Counted from the first letter of the stretch, positions 8,701-18,600 are shown. The stretch is 52,255 nt of DNA from SIG588 sp964515215 (GCA_964515215.1 CAZESL010000003.1:1-52255), one strand, 5' to 3'. Numbers and translations are program-made. The notes: generated by a model from the letters alone, not told the origin.

Positions 8701-9669
8701 CAAGCCGGCAAGGTGAGCCTCAACAAGATGTACGCCTACGATATTGAACACGCATGGTGCGCTTCGGGTGCGGAGGCTTCAATGGTAACCGTGAAAAAGA
8801 CGATGGCTAAAAACAACGTGCGCTTCACGCGGTATGCCTATAAGAAAAAAGGTGGCTTGTTCGATCAAAATATTTTGAAAAAGGGTTTGGGACAAGTGCC
8901 GATAAAAGCGAACTCCCCGCGAAGCGATATCGAAAAGTACGGCGGATATAACAAGGCGTCTTCGACCTACTTTGCGCTGGTTTCGTATATGGACAAAAAG
9001 GGGAAGACGGTCAAGCAATTCGTGCCGATCGATCTGCACGAAGAGTCGCGCTATTTGTTGAACCGCAAAGCGTTTGTCGATGAAAAATTGGGGGCGGATA
9101 CCACGGTGCTGCTTCCGTGCGTGAAATACAATACTCTCGTCAGCATCGACGGCTTTCGTATGCATATCAGTCAAAAAAGCAGTGGCGGTGCCGCGCTTGT
9201 ATACAAACCTGCTATGCAGTTGGTAATTGCCCCCGCGTGGGAGCGGTATGCCAAAAAGGTGATAACTTATCTGAACAAGTGTGCTGAACTGCGGCAGGAA
9301 AAACCGATTACCACCTTCGACGGCATCACGACGGAAGAAAATATCGGTCTGTACGACATATTGGATAGCAAGCTTAACGATACCGTTTTGAAAGTTAAGT
9401 TTTCAAACATAGCCACCGTAATGCGTACAAAGCGCACGGTTTTTGAAGGTTTGTCGCTGAAAAAACAGTGTGAGGTTTTACGGCAGCTATTGAATATCCT
9501 GCATGCCAATATTTTGTCGGGCGATCTGACATTGTTAGGGGAGTCTAACAGAAGCGGCATCGTGACAGGGAGTAGCAAAATCGCACCGGTCAAAAGCGCC
9601 AAATCGTTCAAGATCATTCATCAGTCGGTGACCGGTCTGTTTGAACAGGAACTGGAATTGCTGGATTAA
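5710..9669 (+). CDS. cas9: Type II-A CRISPR RNA-guided endonuclease Cas9
   Basis: This 1319-residue effector uses crRNA and tracrRNA to cut target DNA. Catalytic positions by hand alignment: RuvC-I D12 in GLDVGTDSVGW, RuvC-II E756 in IFVEVARGEEE, HNH H837 in DIDHIFPRS with N851 and N860, and RuvC-III H968 and D971 in HHAKDAY. An arginine-rich bridge helix spans residues 51-72. The C-terminal PAM-interacting domain ends IIHQSVTGLFEQ, very close to the end of S. pyogenes Cas9. All nuclease residues are intact, so the enzyme should be active. ATG 5710 has GGAGGG at 6-nt spacing. The upstream in-frame ATG 5686 has no ribosome binding site. cas1, cas2 and csn2 follow closely. The cas9 promoter itself was not identified. 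Confidence 0.97.
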   Translation: MEKEREYYIGLDVGTDSVGWAATDTRYNLLKFKGNAQWGIRLLDESQTAEERRAFRTARRRTQRNKFRLQCLEMLFSEAIAEKDIAFFQRLHDSNLWKEDKSVKGKFSLFNDVNFTDKDYYKQYPTIYHLRRALLEGDEAFDVRLVFLAVSHIVKNRGHFLFDSEALGQDGTPSFQEVWDELTVYVEEACGIRLECTQADALGGLLKNKRLTVTAKKAALASLFSVGKKDEPSNAILTLLAGGTASAAALFSDEALKDSEAAKVSFSSGYDEKAATYEAVYGERFGLLERIKAVYDWALLADILNDHRYISYAKCDVYEKHRSDLALLKAFVKKYLPAKYKTVFCENKKDLCNYLSYSGHCKKGGVEKKCRQPDLIDFLKKLLPKECPDERYRTMYADIEAGIFLPKITSKDNAVIPMQVNKAELIAILEKAADYLPFLAACDGNGKSVSEKIIDIFSFRIPYYVGPLNRHSPYAWVERTEGTIYPWNFHEVVDVDTSAERFIENLTGKCTYLFGADVLPKQSLLYSKFAVLNELNNLKIDGQSITVELKQKIYTDLFERNKKVTMARLRKFLNSLGIDGEITGIDGDFKNALRSHRDFADMGLSEALIEEAIKIITIFGDDTVLLKKRLRALLGDVCSNDDIARISKLKYNGWGRLSREFLCGVEAMSVETGEVNNIIGFLWDTNDNLMQLLSNNYGFWNAIDEANGERQFTSLKREVEELYVSPKVKRPIYQAMRIVEELVKVNGCAPKKIFVEVARGEEEKKRTVSRKKRLLDLYKACKKDNEELYAALENTEENEFRRDALYLYYTQFGRCMYTGKVIPLEEIYNRNLYDIDHIFPRSKVKDDSLDNRVLVTKTVNADKDNAYPIAQAVRDERIDFWRMLLDRGLISQKKFERLTRSTPLSDEELSSFINRQLVETRQSTKAIAQLLKKRYDDTEVVYVKAGLVSEFREKNEFVKCREVNDLHHAKDAYLNIVVGNVYNTRFNHNKAAFIANLQAGKVSLNKMYAYDIEHAWCASGAEASMVTVKKTMAKNNVRFTRYAYKKKGGLFDQNILKKGLGQVPIKANSPRSDIEKYGGYNKASSTYFALVSYMDKKGKTVKQFVPIDLHEESRYLLNRKAFVDEKLGADTTVLLPCVKYNTLVSIDGFRMHISQKSSGGAALVYKPAMQLVIAPAWERYAKKVITYLNKCAELRQEKPITTFDGITTEENIGLYDILDSKLNDTVLKVKFSNIATVMRTKRTVFEGLSLKKQCEVLRQLLNILHANILSGDLTLLGESNRSGIVTGSSKIAPVKSAKSFKIIHQSVTGLFEQELELLD

Positions 9670-9682
9670 CGGAGGGACGGAT

Positions 9683-10558
9683 ATGGGATGGCGCACGGTA
9701 GTCGTTTCAAGATCTTCCAAACTGGACTTGAAACTGGGGTATATGGTGGTTCGCAACTGCGAGGAAACGGTGCGGGTACACATCAGCGAGATCTCGGTTT
9801 TGCTGATTGAAAACACCGCCTCCTCCATAACGACCGCCCTGCTCAGCGAGCTGACCCGCCGGAAGATCAAGGTGATCTTCTGTGACGAAAAGCGCCATCC
9901 CTCCTCCGAACTGGTGTCGTATTACGGCTGTCACGATACCGCGCTCAAGGTGCGCCGTCAAACGGAATGGCTACCGATTGCCAAGCAGGCGGCGTGGACC
10001 GCCATCGTGCGCGAAAAGATCAAAAATCAGCGAGAGACGCTGGCGGCGTTTCAGCTATCAGAGGCGGCGTTACTTGCCCGCTATCTTGAAGAGTTGGAGT
10101 TCAATGATGCGACCAACCGCGAAGGGCATGCAGCCAAGGTGTATTTTAACGCCCTGTTCGGCAAAGCGTTTTCCCGTACGGCGGAATCCCCTGTCAACGC
10201 TATGTTGGATTACGGTTACGGGATTCTTTTGTCCTGCGTCAACCGTGAGATCGTCTGCAACGGCTATCTCACACAACTTGGTATTTTTCACAACAATATG
10301 TTCAATCCGTTTAATCTGGGGAGCGACATTATGGAGCCGCTTCGCACGGTGGTGGATCGCTGTGTGAGAAACACCATGCCCACGGCGTTTGAAAAGGAAG
10401 AAAAACGCAAAGTTTTGGAATTGCTGAGTCAGGACGTGGTGATTGACGGAAAGAGCCAGACACTGTTGAACGCGATTAAAGTGTACGTGAAAAGCGTGTT
10501 GTTTGCGATTGAGGAAAACGACGTTTCCCGCATCTGTTTTTGCAACTATGAGTTATAG
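9683..10558 (+). CDS. cas1: CRISPR-associated endonuclease/integrase Cas1 (type II)
   Basis: This 291-residue metal-dependent integrase inserts new spacers together with Cas2. Family motifs: REGHAAKVYF with catalytic E147, GIFHNNMFNPFNLGSDIMEP with H203, and the acidic cluster D215/E218. Length matches type II Cas1. ATG 9683 has GGAGGG at 9671-9676, 13 nt beyond the cas9 stop codon. The end overlaps cas2 by 11 nt, which indicates translational coupling. No defects are seen, so adaptation should be functional, consistent with the long and nearly uniform array. Confidence 0.96.
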   Translation: MGWRTVVVSRSSKLDLKLGYMVVRNCEETVRVHISEISVLLIENTASSITTALLSELTRRKIKVIFCDEKRHPSSELVSYYGCHDTALKVRRQTEWLPIAKQAAWTAIVREKIKNQRETLAAFQLSEAALLARYLEELEFNDATNREGHAAKVYFNALFGKAFSRTAESPVNAMLDYGYGILLSCVNREIVCNGYLTQLGIFHNNMFNPFNLGSDIMEPLRTVVDRCVRNTMPTAFEKEEKRKVLELLSQDVVIDGKSQTLLNAIKVYVKSVLFAIEENDVSRICFCNYEL

Positions 10559-10868
10559 ATTTATGAGAGTGATCGTATTTTTTGATCTGCCGGTCGAAAC
10601 CGGTGAAGAGAAACGAAATTACCGAAAGTTCCGCCGTTTTCTGGTGAAAAGCGGATTTATGATGCTGCAGGAATCGGTGTATGCCAAGTTGGCGCTGAAC
10701 TATACGCAGGCGGAGCAGATCGTGTCGGAATTGAAAAAGGAAAAGCCGCCGAAAGGATTGGTACAAACGCTTACCATCACCGAAAAGCAATTTGCCAAAA
10801 TGGAGCATATCTGCGGAAAAAGCCACACCAACGTGATTCACACGGACGAAAGGTTGCTGATCTTATGA
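10548..10868 (+). CDS. cas2: CRISPR-associated protein Cas2
   Basis: This 106-residue ferredoxin-fold dimer is the structural partner of Cas1 in spacer integration. The start MSYRFMRVIVFFDLP matches the conserved N-terminus of type II Cas2 (MSYRYMRMILMFDMP in S. pyogenes), which is why I chose ATG 10548, inside the end of cas1, and not 10563. The aspartate of FFDLP and the TITEKQFAKME and DERLLIL segments are conserved. The stop codon overlaps the csn2 start by 4 nt. Confidence 0.95.
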   Translation: MSYRFMRVIVFFDLPVETGEEKRNYRKFRRFLVKSGFMMLQESVYAKLALNYTQAEQIVSELKKEKPPKGLVQTLTITEKQFAKMEHICGKSHTNVIHTDERLLIL

Positions 10869-11551
10869 TTATGGCGAATTTCGATTTTTTGTCCGAACCG
10901 ATACGTTTGGATGAGGGGACGGTTCCCGTGCTGTGCCTGGAGGAGCAAACGCTGTTTCGCCGCATATACGGGGCCCTGTTGAGCGGGGAGACAGAGGAGG
11001 AAGGAATCGTATTCTCCAAAGATTACACCCCGTTCAAAAGCCGCGGAAACGTCTGTGTCGTTCACGACTATTTTAGTATAACGTATTCGAATGCGATCTT
11101 GAAAAAACTGTATGAGCAGATCGAAGCATACTGTCACAACGAATGTCCCATCGAAACCGTAGCGCTGAAAACCCATCTTGTCAAGTATATGGAAACAATC
11201 GTAAGCGCGTTTGAATTCGATTTTGATTTTTGCAGTGACGTGGATTTGATCGCCCTGTTTAAAGCGATGGCGTTGAGTCCGATAACCGATCAAACGGCGG
11301 TGCTGAATACGTTGGTGGATTACCTTCATTTGCTGAATACGTATGTACCGCCGCACTGCGTTGTGTTGCTGAATCCCCACGTGTTTTTTAATGCGGAGGA
11401 ATTGACGCTGCTTTACGCGGATATGCTTAACCGCCACATCCCGTTGCTGGTGGTTGAGAATGCCTGCACATTTCAAAAAACCCCATATGAGCGCGTGATC
11501 CTTTACGATTGCGATTTTTGCGAAATAGTTGAAAAAGGAGGAGGTGTGTAG
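10865..11551 (+). CDS. csn2: Type II-A adaptation protein Csn2
   Basis: This 228-residue protein is the subtype II-A marker. Family members form tetrameric DNA-end-binding rings that take part in spacer acquisition. NFDFLSEPIRLDEGTVPVLCLEEQ at the N-terminus and the VVLLNPHVFFNAEEL segment fit the family, with the degenerate P-loop-like fold lacking a Walker motif. The start overlaps the cas2 stop codon (ATGA). An alternative ATG 6 nt downstream cannot be excluded. The 3' end contains the promoter of the CRISPR array. Confidence 0.9.
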   Translation: MIMANFDFLSEPIRLDEGTVPVLCLEEQTLFRRIYGALLSGETEEEGIVFSKDYTPFKSRGNVCVVHDYFSITYSNAILKKLYEQIEAYCHNECPIETVALKTHLVKYMETIVSAFEFDFDFCSDVDLIALFKAMALSPITDQTAVLNTLVDYLHLLNTYVPPHCVVLLNPHVFFNAEELTLLYADMLNRHIPLLVVENACTFQKTPYERVILYDCDFCEIVEKGGGV

Positions 11552-11557
11552 TATACT
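11529..11557 (+). promoter_or_regulatory. CRISPR leader promoter for pre-crRNA
   Basis: TTGAAA (11529-11534) lies inside csn2 and TATACT (11552-11557) is 17 bp downstream, starting right after the csn2 stop codon. The predicted transcript starts near 11564, about 53 nt before the first repeat. The leader between csn2 and repeat 1 is only 65 bp. Confidence 0.7.
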
Positions 11558-11616
11558 GATACTGTCTTATGAAATGCCCTGCCCTTTGTAGTGTGGGTAG
11601 CATACTCTCATTTGAG

Positions 11617-13824
11617 GTTTGAGAGTAGTGTAATTTCATAAGGTAGTCAAACCGGTCTGTTCGATAGCGGTTAAATGGTAGTTGTTTGAGAGTAGTGTAA
11701 TTTCATAAGGTAGTCAAACAAAAGACTTGGCTCTCACGCCAAAGAAGTCGTTTGAGAGTAGTGTAATTTCATAAGGTAGTCAAACTCCGTGGATATTTGC
11801 CGATACGGAGCGCACGTTTGAGAGTAGTGTAATTTCATAAGGTAGTCAAACCGCCATATTAAACCAGTTAAACGGAATAAGGTTTGAGAGTAGTGTAATT
11901 TCATAAGGTAGTCAAACCGCCATATTAAACCAGTTAAACGGACTAACGTTTGAGAGTAGTGTAATTTCATAAGGTAGTCAAACAAATATTCGTTCATACA
12001 TTACCAACAAAGAGTTTGAGAGTAGTGTAATTTCATAAGGTAGTCAAACTCCGCTCATATATTACAAATCAAGACAAAAGTTTGAGAGTAGTGTAATTTC
12101 ATAAGGTAGTCAAACTAAAAGAATAAGACTATAACACCATTAAAAGTTTGAGAGTAGTGTAATTTCATAAGGTAGTCAAACTTGAGGTAGTGGACTGTGT
12201 GCGACCTTGTCGTTTGAGAGTAGTGTAATTTCATAAGGTAGTCAAACGCACTTCTTCGCCTGTATTCGTTACTCCTAGTTTGAGAGTAGTGTAATTTCAT
12301 AAGGTAGTCAAACTCTATACATCAACATTCTTTCGCATTTCAAGTTTGAGAGTAGTGTAATTTCATAAGGTAGTCAAACCGTGGTCATAGCCGTCGCGCT
12401 GACTGCTTTGTTTGAGAGTAGTGTAATTTCATAAGGTAGTCAAACTTGAGCAAAGTGCCTTTTCAAGGCGGCGTCGTTTGAGAGTAGTGTAATTTCATAA
12501 GGTAGTCAAACCTCAAGGCTGGCGAAAAGGATGCGGTCTGCGTTTGAGAGTAGTGTAATTTCATAAGGTAGTCAAACGACGGCGTATTTGCATACGAAGA
12601 TCGAAGCGTTTGAGAGTAGTGTAATTTCATAAGGTAGTCAAACACAACATTGAATTGCCAAGCCAATTCGTCCGTTTGAGAGTAGTGTAATTTCATAAGG
12701 TAGTCAAACACCCATTATTGATCGTGTTACCAGTGATAAGTTTGAGAGTAGTGTAATTTCATAAGGTAGTCAAACGCAGAGGTTGAGAGGTTGACCGCGT
12801 TGCTCGTTTGAGAGTAGTGTAATTTCATAAGGTAGTCAAACTTCTCGGGTGATATTGCTCCGATAACGATTGTTTGAGAGTAGTGTAATTTCATAAGGTA
12901 GTCAAACCAGTTTGAAATGTGCGAAGACGATTGCAAGGTTTGAGAGTAGTGTAATTTCATAAGGTAGTCAAACGCTCGTGATATATGAGCGGATGCTCTT
13001 GCAGTTTGAGAGTAGTGTAATTTCATAAGGTAGTCAAACGAGAAGCGAAGCGAAGAAGCCCGAAGCAAAGTTTGAGAGTAGTGTAATTTCATAAGGTAGT
13101 CAAACTATTTGTATTAAATCAGCCCGAAATATACGGTTTGAGAGTAGTGTAATTTCATAAGGTAGTCAAACTTCGTGGAGGCCATCTGGCAGAAGGATGT
13201 AGTTTGAGAGTAGTGTAATTTCATAAGGTAGTCAAACCGAGTCTATGCTCTGGAGCAGCGTCAGAGAGTTTGAGAGTAGTGTAATTTCATAAGGTAGTCA
13301 AACTATTTCTCCGCCGTCGCCTTTTCTGCGGCGGTTTGAGAGTAGTGTAATTTCATAAGGTAGTCAAACCTTCACGGCTGCTCTTTTTTTGTTTAGGCAG
13401 TTTGAGAGTAGTGTAATTTCATAAGGTAGTCAAACTCCTATTGGGAACGAGGAACATACGACGTTGTTTGAGAGTAGTGTAATTTCATAAGGTAGTCAAA
13501 CAATAGTGCCGCGTATATTACTTATGCCCGCAGTTTGAGAGTAGTGTAATTTCATAAGGTAGTCAAACTCCCAAAAGGCTGATCTGCAAAAACAGATAGT
13601 TTGAGAGTAGTGTAATTTCATAAGGTAGTCAAACCCTTGTAACGAACTTTGCGCGGCTGATAAAGTTTGAGAGTAGTGTAATTTCATAAGGTAGTCAAAC
13701 AGATTCTTCAGACCGTCCAGTATGCCGCTGGTTTGAGAGTAGTGTAATTTCATAAGGTAGTCAAACCAAACAAGAGACCGCCTAACGCCGAAGCAAGTTT
13801 GAGAGTAGTGTGATTTCATAAGGT
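11617..13824 (+). CRISPR. Type II-A CRISPR array, 34 repeats and 33 spacers
   Basis: Direct 36-nt repeats begin GTTTGAGAGTAGTGTAAT and end CATAAGGTAGTCAAAC. Spacers are 30 nt, except two of 31 nt (spacers 1 and 29). The first repeat is 11617-11652. Repeats 1-33 look identical by eye. The last (from 13797) has one substitution and loses its final bases after 13824, marking the leader-distal end. The direction is plus, as shown by the cas-adjacent leader, the terminal degeneration and the orientation of the tracrRNA anti-repeat. The repeat pairs with the tracrRNA at 5619-5650. I found no spacer that obviously matches another part of this window. Confidence 0.98.
11852..11947 (+). repeat. Two near-identical adjacent spacers (4 and 5)
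   Basis: Spacers at 11852-11881 and 11918-11947 share CGCCATATTAAACC and the following bases, and differ only at spacer positions 26 (A/C) and 30 (G/C). They target the same site in two variants or derive from one another. Confidence 0.95.
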
Positions 13825-13841
13825 GAAAAGGAGAAAACCAA

Positions 13842-15467
13842 ATGATCCCGTGGAATGAATATCCCCGCCCGCAGTTGCGGCGCGACTCCTTTCTCTGTTT
13901 GAACGGCGAATGGACGTTTTGGGCGGGAGAGGATGGCGACGAGCGTCCCATCCAAGTGCCGTTTTGTCCCGAAAGTGCGCTGTCGGGTATCGGTGAGGTG
14001 TTCCCGACGGAGGACGTCCGCCGCTACCGCCGCACGTTTACGTTGCCCGACGGCTTCGTGGACGAGCGGGTACTGCTGCATTTCGGCGCAGTGGACACGG
14101 TGGCGCGGGTGTACCTGAACGGCTTCCTGCTCGGCGAACACTTCGGCGGCTACGACGCCTTTTCCTTCGACGTGACCGACATTTTGTCGGAGGAAAACGA
14201 GTTGGAGGTGACGGTGGACGAGCGGCTGGACGGGGTGCTCCCCTACGGCAAGCAGACGGCCACTCCGCACGGAATGTGGTACACCCCCGTGTCGGGCATC
14301 TGGCAGACGGTGTGGCTGGAAAGCGTGCCGCAGGAATTTGTCCGCGGTGTGAAATTTGACGTGACCCTTGACACCGTGACCGTCACGGTGGACGGCGCCG
14401 AGGACGGCACCTTTACGGTGGGCGACCTTACCGTGCCGATCATTAACGGCACGGCGACCCTCACCATTCCCAACCCGCGGCACTGGACACCCGAAACCCC
14501 GCATTTGTACGATTGTACCATCACCACCGCGACCGATCGCGTGGAATCCTACTTTGCCCTGCGCACGCTGACGACCGAAACGGTGGGCGGGGTGCCGCGG
14601 CTGTGCCTGAACGGCAAGCCCTACTTCTTCCACGGTCTGCTCGATCAGGGCTACTGGCAGGACGGCCTGTTCACTCCCGCATCTCCCGAAGGCTATACGG
14701 CGGACATCCAAAAAATGAAGGCACTCGGCTTCAATATGCTCCGCAAGCACATCAAGGTGGAGCCCGAACGGTTTTATTACGATTGCGACCGTCTCGGTAT
14801 GGCGGTGTTTCAGGATATGGTGAACAACGGCGACTACCGCTTTTTGCGGGATACCGCCCTGCCGACGGTGGGGTGGATCCGCCGAAACGACCGTCGCCTG
14901 CACCGTCACCGTCCCACCCGCCGATTTTTTATCGACGGTATGGAAAAGACGGTAAAACAACTGCAAAATCACCCGTGTGTCGTGTATTGGACCATCTTCA
15001 ACGAAGGGTGGGGGCAATTCTGCGGCGACGAGATGTATGAACGGCTGAAAGTACTGGACGGGTCGCGGTTTATCGACACGACCTCGGGCTGGTTTCTCGG
15101 CGCAAAGAGCGACGTGGACAGCCGCCATATCTATTTCCGCCGTCTCAAAATGCGGATAAAGGATAAGCCGCTCGTGCTGTCGGAATTCGGCGGGTACTCT
15201 TATCAAGCAGCGGGGCACGTGTACCGCACCGACAAAAATTACGGCTACGGCAAATACAGCGCCCGCGAAGAGTTCGTGGCGGCACTCAGGCGGCTGTACA
15301 CCGACGAGGTGTTGCCGCTCGTGCGAGCGGGACTTAGTGCCGCGGTGTACACGCAGGTCTCCGACGTGGAGGAGGAGACCAACGGGCTTTTGACCTACGA
15401 CCGCGCGGTGGAGAAGGTACTGCCCGCAGAATTTGCGGATATTTCGCGACAACTCACCACAGAATAA
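13842..15467 (+). CDS. Glycoside hydrolase family 2 enzyme (beta-galactosidase/glucuronidase type)
   Basis: This 541-residue retaining beta-glycosidase has the GH2 layout: an N-terminal jelly-roll sugar-binding domain (RRYRRTFTLPDGF, VYLNGFLLGEHFGGYDAFSFDVTD), a central immunoglobulin-like domain, and a TIM barrel. The acid/base is E388 in FNEGWGQF and the nucleophile is E448 in VLSEFGGYS. No signal peptide is seen, so it acts in the cytoplasm. It is shorter than LacZ and lacks C-terminal domains. The ribosome binding site AAAAGGAG (13826-13833) directly follows the degenerate last CRISPR repeat. No promoter or terminator separates gene and array, so the pre-crRNA transcript may read through it. 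Exact substrate is unknown. Confidence 0.9.
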   Translation: MIPWNEYPRPQLRRDSFLCLNGEWTFWAGEDGDERPIQVPFCPESALSGIGEVFPTEDVRRYRRTFTLPDGFVDERVLLHFGAVDTVARVYLNGFLLGEHFGGYDAFSFDVTDILSEENELEVTVDERLDGVLPYGKQTATPHGMWYTPVSGIWQTVWLESVPQEFVRGVKFDVTLDTVTVTVDGAEDGTFTVGDLTVPIINGTATLTIPNPRHWTPETPHLYDCTITTATDRVESYFALRTLTTETVGGVPRLCLNGKPYFFHGLLDQGYWQDGLFTPASPEGYTADIQKMKALGFNMLRKHIKVEPERFYYDCDRLGMAVFQDMVNNGDYRFLRDTALPTVGWIRRNDRRLHRHRPTRRFFIDGMEKTVKQLQNHPCVVYWTIFNEGWGQFCGDEMYERLKVLDGSRFIDTTSGWFLGAKSDVDSRHIYFRRLKMRIKDKPLVLSEFGGYSYQAAGHVYRTDKNYGYGKYSAREEFVAALRRLYTDEVLPLVRAGLSAAVYTQVSDVEEETNGLLTYDRAVEKVLPAEFADISRQLTTE

Positions 15468-15530
15468 CGCGGTTTCGGCACCTGAGCAAACGGCCCGGGT
15501 GCCGTTTTAGCTTGACAAATCAAGAAAGTG

Positions 15531-15559
15531 TTGCAAAAGCGATACGTGTATGCTAATAT
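15531..15559 (+). promoter_or_regulatory. Promoter of the giant surface protein gene
   Basis: TTGCAA (15531-15536) and TAATAT (15554-15559) are 17 bp apart, 41 bp before the start codon. A second TTGACA at 15512 has no matching -10. The ribosome binding site GAGGAGGAG is at 15588-15596. Confidence 0.6.
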
Positions 15560-15600
15560 AGAAGACATATTATGCGGTATACATTGCGAGGAGGAGAACA

Positions 15601-18600
15601 ATGAAACGAATCGTATCCATTTTTTTGACAGCCGTGTTGCTGATCTCGATGCTTCCTGCGGGGGTGGTGAAATTTGAGTTCATCGCCAAAGCGGAAGATT
15701 CCTTGGGGATGGGTGACATCGAAGTCGAATTGCCCGAGATATGGGAAGACGTGGAAGACTGGAGTACGGTGTTCACCTACACCACCGTGAACGACGAGGC
15801 GACCATCACCGGCGTTCAGGATAAGTCGATCAGCGGGAAACTGAATATCCCCGAAATGATCGACGGGTATCCCGTGACGGCGATCGGCTCGAAAGCATTT
15901 GAGAATTGCGGCAGCCTGACGGAGGTGACCATTCCCGACAGCGTAAAGACCATCGGCTACGGTGCGTTTTCGTACTGTTACGGGTTGCTTTATGTGCATC
16001 TGCCCAACGGGTTGACCACGATCCAGGACAGCACCTTCAATCTGTGCTATTCGCTCGTGTCGATCTACATTCCAAACAGCGTGACCACCGTTGAAAGTTA
16101 CGCGTTTGCGGATTGCTCTTCGTTGGAAGCGGTGTTCTATGCCGGTACGTCAAGAAGTTGGAACAGCATATATATCGGCGACAGCAACGGCCCTTTGAAG
16201 CCGGATTATATGATGGGCTATTTGCCGGCGTCGGTATACTACCTGCCTACCGATTGCCTGCATACCTGGAGTGATGGTAACCTGTGCGATCGCTGCGGTA
16301 CGGACAAGTATCTTTCGTGCTATGGGTACTATTCCCAAGGCGGCTACGCAACCCTTTCGTCGGTGGCGAGCGTCATCCGCGGTAAGATCTATCTGCCGTC
16401 TGAACTCAACTCCTACCCCGTGATGAGTATTAGCGGCGCATTTTACGGTTGCCGCAACATAACCGAGGTGATTCTTCCCGACGGTGTGCAGACCATCGGG
16501 AACAACACGTTTCGGTATTGCTCGTCGCTGGAGAAGGTGTTTATCCCCTGTACGGTGACGAGCATCGGTGACGGTGCGTTTTACGACTGCACCGCACTGA
16601 AAACGGTGGAATACGACGGCACCGAGGCAGATCGCGCGACGATCACCGTCGGCAGCGATAATGAATACCTGACCAACGCTACGTGGAACTGTGCGGAGGC
16701 GGGCTGTATCCACGATTTTGGTGACGATAATTTGTGTGATCTCTGCGGTGCGGATACGTATGCGGGTGCATACACCTACACTGTCGAAAACGGCGAAGCC
16801 ACCCTCACGGGTGTGAACGGCGATATCGCAGGCAACATCGTGTTGCCTGCTACCCTCGGCGGTTATCCCGTGACGGCGATCGGAAGCGACGCGTTTTACT
16901 GCCGCGATCAGATCACTTCAGTGGTCATCCCCTACGGTGTGACCACCATTGGCGATGCGGCATTTTACTACTGTGGCGCGCTCGCTGAAGTGAACCTTCC
17001 CGACAGCGTAACGAATATCGGTAATAATGTGTTCTGTTGGTGTACTTCGCTTACGGAAATAACCCTCCCGCCGTGTGTGACAAGCATCAAGAACGGCACG
17101 TTTACACAGTGTACTGCCCTTTCGCAGGTGTACGTATACGACGCCCTGCTCATCATTGAGGACTATGCGTTTGAAAACTGTGTGAGCCTTGAGAAGATGA
17201 CCGTGCTCACCGCGGATGGCGGCAGCGAGGATGGGTCTTCCTCGTCTGACGGTCCCGAGTCGATGACGGTACTCGTGGAGATTCCCTACGGTGTGACGCG
17301 CATCGGCGGCAACGCCTTCTCTGGTTGTACGTCCATCACTGCCGTGAGCCTTCCCGATACGCTGACCTCGATCGGCAGTCTGGCTTTCTTCGGTTGCACT
17401 TCGCTGAAGACCGTAACTATTCCCGCGAGTTTGACCGTCATCGAAGGCGGTATGTTTGCGGGGTGCGCGACTTTGGCGGTCGTGCGACTTCCGCAAAGTA
17501 TCACGACGGTGTGGCAATCGGCGTTTGCGGATTGCGCTATGTTGAAACAGGTATTTTACGGCGGCGGTAAAGCGGATCACGCGAAGATGGTGATCTACCA
17601 CGATAACGATGCTTTTGTGAATGCCACGTGGCATTACGCACTTACGTGCGAGCATGCATACGATAATGCGTGCGATGCCGATTGCAATCTTTGCGGTGAG
17701 GTGCGTGAGGCCTCGCACGCGTACGAAGAGATCGTGGTGACCCCGACCTATCTGGAAGAGGGTTACACCTTGTATCTCTGCAGTGTGTGCGACGATGCGT
17801 ACCGTGATCACACCGCACCGTCCCTGCCGCGCGAGACGCTGTTGGCGGAGTACCTCGCGCTGGAATATACGACGGCGTACTACAAAGGGTGTCCGCTCAC
17901 TCCGGCTGTTTTCCTGACCTATAACGGCGAGGCGCTGGATGCCGCGGGTGAACTGGCAGTGACCTATGCGAACAACGGCACGGTCGGTACGGCGCTGGTG
18001 ACGGTGGAAGGCGTTAATCGCTTTGTCGGTACGGTGGAACTCACCTTCACCATTGCGTACGAAAGCATTCCCACCCCGATCGTCAACGTGACGGCACTCG
18101 GCGAGGTCGGCAAGATATCCCTTTCGTGGGGTAAGGCAAACGAGATCAACACCACCTCTTACCGTATCTATCGCAAAGCACAGGGCGAGGAAGACTTCAC
18201 CCTGCTCACAACGGTGAACGGGCGCGAGATCTTGACCTATGAAGATACGGCGGTGGAAAAGGACGAGACCTATTTCTACTACGTAACGGGTGTGGATATC
18301 TACGGTGCGGAAGGTGAGCCGTCGGCAGAGACGGCGGCGACGGTACTCCGTGACGTGACCGCGCCCACCGTGCTGAAGATCACCCCTGCGGCGGCAAGCA
18401 CCGTGACGGGAGCGGTCACCCTTTCCGCTACCGTTTCGGACAACGTCGGTGCGGTGAAGGTCGTTTGGGCGTATTCCGTGGATAACGGTGAAACGTGGGT
18501 GACGATCGGCGACGGTGCCGATGCCAACTTCCGCGCGGTGTTTGACACGACGGCGCTGGACGTTTTGGCGGTGAAAGTGCAGGCCGTGGCATGCGATGCC

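Noticed and set aside
11653..13796. Self-targeting spacers against this window
   Set aside because: Visual comparison of spacers with the flanking genes showed no convincing match. A genome-wide search was not possible.
11617..13824. Open frames on the minus strand of the array repeating MKLHYSQT
   Set aside because: They are translations of the CRISPR repeat itself, whose unit of 66 nt is a multiple of three. They have no ribosome binding sites and no protein-like composition.
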